A stretch of DNA of 7,578 nt from Burkholderiales bacterium (GTDB lineage: Bacteria; Pseudomonadota; Gammaproteobacteria; Burkholderiales; Burkholderiaceae_F), in the NCBI GenBank assembly GCA_021205255.1, contig JAJPXW010000123.1, positions 1 to 7,578 on the forward strand, given 5' to 3'. This document shows, piece by piece, positions 6,399 to 7,578 of the stretch. Within the stretch, counting starts at the first letter, position 1; every line of letters begins with the position of its first letter. A program made the position numbers and the translations under genes. A model generated the notes under the pieces. The model made no database searches. It was not told the origin of the DNA and saw only the letters and a list, made by a program, of their open reading frames with translations.

Positions 6399-6427
6399 TT
6401 GTGGATTTACATACAAATATTTATAAA
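6399..6427 (+). promoter_or_regulatory. Candidate sigma70 promoter of lysR
   Basis: TTGTGG (6399-6404), 17-base spacer, TATAAA (6422-6427, five of six matches). Start near 6434 gives a leader of about 19 bases before the ATG at 6453. The -10 lies in overlapping AT palindromes AAATATTT (6415-6422) and ATTTATAAAT (6419-6428), which could be regulator contact sites. Confidence 0.45.
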
Positions 6428-6452
6428 TCTGGAAAATGCTCTTTTCATAAAA

Positions 6453-7367
6453 ATGAAACTAACTAGCCTTAACTATCAACTAGTGCGTCTCTATCTGGCA
6501 CTAATGGATAATCATTCCTTAAGCGAGACTGCAAAACACCAGCATTTAAGTATGGCTTCTGCTAGCCGGGGACTTGCCAAGTTAGACGAAATTATCGGGA
6601 CTCCGGTATTTACTCGGACATTTCAAGGAATGATGCCGACGGCAAAGGCCTATGAGATAAAGGGCGTAATGGAGAAACTAGCCGCTTCCTTTAAGGAATT
6701 GGAGAACCACAAGGAATTTAACCCAAAAGATCTAAGCGAGACTTTTACCATAGCGGCTGCAGACAATGCTGCGTTTCTAATCTTGAGACCGGTGGTTCTG
6801 GAAATGATGAAACAAGCACCTAATGTTAGTCTAGACATAAGACCTCTGGACTATTCGACTTTTGATTCTTTGAGAAAGGGGGGCCTAGATCTAGCGATTT
6901 ATCCAAATGTTGAAGTACCTGAAGGATTTCACTTTCTCAATCTTTTTAAGGTGAAACGAGCTTGCCTAGTCCGTAAGGAACATCCGCTAGCTATTCAATA
7001 TCGCAAAACAGGAAAAATATCCATAGAGGACATTGTCAAGTATCCAAGGATCATGATTTCCGATAGGCACAGTAGCAGAGATCCTGTCTACAGTAGCGAC
7101 AGTGCTCTTTTAAAGACGCAACGAACAGTTATTCGCATACCGTATTTTCTAGCGGCTCCCCAATTTTTGTTGCAGACCGATTACACGTTGTTAATAAATG
7201 CACCGGTAGCAGAATTCTTCGCTCTTGGTAAGGAGTACGAGGCTATTCCATTTCCTGGTGTGTCGGAAACTCTTACCACAAGAATAATTTGGCATGATCG
7301 GGTTCAAAAAGATCCTGCCAATCAGTGGTTGCGGTCTTTATTCGTTGGATTTGCGGGCTATGAGTAA
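6453..7367 (+). CDS. LysR-family transcriptional regulator
   Basis: 304-aa one-component regulator of usual LysR length. The winged helix-turn-helix spans about residues 4-63: YQLVRLYLALMDNHSLSETA, then SMASASRGLAKLDEIIGTPVF and a wing with PTAKA, the standard order of the family. A linker helix follows to about 88, then an effector-binding domain 95-300 with FTIAAADNAAF, LRKGGLDLAIY and CLVRKEHPLA, the usual landmarks of the periplasmic-binding-protein fold. The frame is open upstream to before 6297, but ATG 6453 places the helix-turn-helix at the expected distance from the N-terminus; its ribosome binding site is weak (GGAAAA about 16-20 bases away). Divergent orientation and a 128-base gap to assT suggest it controls assT and probably itself. 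The effector is unknown; a phenolic or sulfated compound is only a guess. Confidence 0.93.
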   Translation: MKLTSLNYQLVRLYLALMDNHSLSETAKHQHLSMASASRGLAKLDEIIGTPVFTRTFQGMMPTAKAYEIKGVMEKLAASFKELENHKEFNPKDLSETFTIAAADNAAFLILRPVVLEMMKQAPNVSLDIRPLDYSTFDSLRKGGLDLAIYPNVEVPEGFHFLNLFKVKRACLVRKEHPLAIQYRKTGKISIEDIVKYPRIMISDRHSSRDPVYSSDSALLKTQRTVIRIPYFLAAPQFLLQTDYTLLINAPVAEFFALGKEYEAIPFPGVSETLTTRIIWHDRVQKDPANQWLRSLFVGFAGYE

Positions 7368-7578
7368 AAGGGGCTTCTGCGAATAGAAGTCCTTAGAGAA
7401 GAGTGAGAAAGCTTATTCAATCAAACATGAAAAACTACGGCATTGTTTAAGTAGGTTCGAGCTAAAGTTTATGTGGCTCTCTTAAGACACTAAAGAGCTA
7501 ATGTTTTTCATCTCCAATAAGCTTACGAGCACAGATTCCTTCAATGTCGAGCGGCTAACTTCTTGATTGGGTTGACAG
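7368..7578. other. Intergenic tail, no gene recognised
   Basis: No supportable gene on either strand. An imperfect hairpin (7368-7394: AAGG, bulged G, GCTTCT / AGAAGT, CCTT) follows the lysR stop directly but has no U-tract. TTGACA at 7572-7577 is a perfect -35 hexamer at the window edge; whether a -10 follows cannot be seen. A minus-strand frame is open from the right edge to a TAA at 7482-7484 (about 31 codons), too short to judge. Confidence 0.5.
7474..7508 (+). terminator. Weak terminator candidate after lysR
   Basis: TGGCTCT-C-TT, loop AAGACACT, AA-AGAGCTA: a 9-pair stem with one bulge and one G-T wobble, followed by ATGTTTTTC. The U-tract (five Ts) starts 3 bases after the stem. It lies 107 bases beyond the lysR stop, so assignment to lysR is tentative. 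Confidence 0.4.

Noticed and set aside
6297..6452. N-terminal extension of the LysR frame upstream of ATG 6453
   Set aside because: It would overlap the assT start and both promoters and would push the helix-turn-helix about 50 residues inward, against the family pattern.
1..7578. CRISPR array, tRNA, rRNA, transposase or phage genes
   Set aside because: No regularly spaced repeats, cloverleaf, rRNA-like stretch or mobile-element protein seen on either strand.

Overview
The window looks like part of the genome of a Gram-negative betaproteobacterium. A Sutterellaceae-type gut commensal (Sutterella/Parasutterella-like) is my best guess. This rests on a Burkholderiales-style dihydrolipoyl dehydrogenase, a periplasmic aryl-sulfate sulfotransferase facing a divergent LysR regulator, and moderate GC. 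It is inference from protein style; no search was run.

Layout. (1) 1-1424, plus strand: dihydrolipoyl dehydrogenase (E3), entering from the left edge with only its first few codons missing. (2) 1428-2846, plus strand, same reading frame, 3 bases after the lpdA stop: a secreted-type, highly charged protein with a CX8C core and coiled-coil tail. Its signal peptide is clearly written in the DNA, but codon 2 is TAA, so the export signal is cut off from its ATG. (3) 2847-3136: intergenic stretch with three stacked inverted repeats, at least two of them terminator-like. (4) 3137 to about 3905, minus strand: a decayed second copy of the sulfotransferase, with its first ~350 residues missing and two single-base frameshifts. 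(5) 3906-4146: no gene recognised. (6) 4147-4326, plus strand: a 59-codon candidate gene for a two-helix membrane protein. (7) 4353-4418: two hairpins that end the intact sulfotransferase. (8) 4474-6324, minus strand: intact assT with signal peptide, catalytic histidine and disulfide cysteines. (9) 6325-6452: compact divergent control region with two candidate promoters whose -35 boxes abut. (10) 6453-7367, plus strand: LysR regulator, probably controlling assT. (11) 7368-7578: non-coding as far as I can see, with a weak terminator and a perfect TTGACA at the right edge.

How it works together. assT and lysR form a classic regulator/target pair: AssT moves sulfate between phenolic compounds in the periplasm, and the LysR protein probably senses an effector and controls assT. 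The assT remnant downstream shows that this locus once held two paralogous sulfotransferases. The lpdA/downstream-gene pair is metabolically unrelated and would form one transcript. No wholly new multi-gene system is evident. The most unusual points are the nonsense codon inside an otherwise well-preserved signal peptide, the expanded CX8C coiled-coil protein behind it, and the small membrane ORF between the two sulfotransferase copies.
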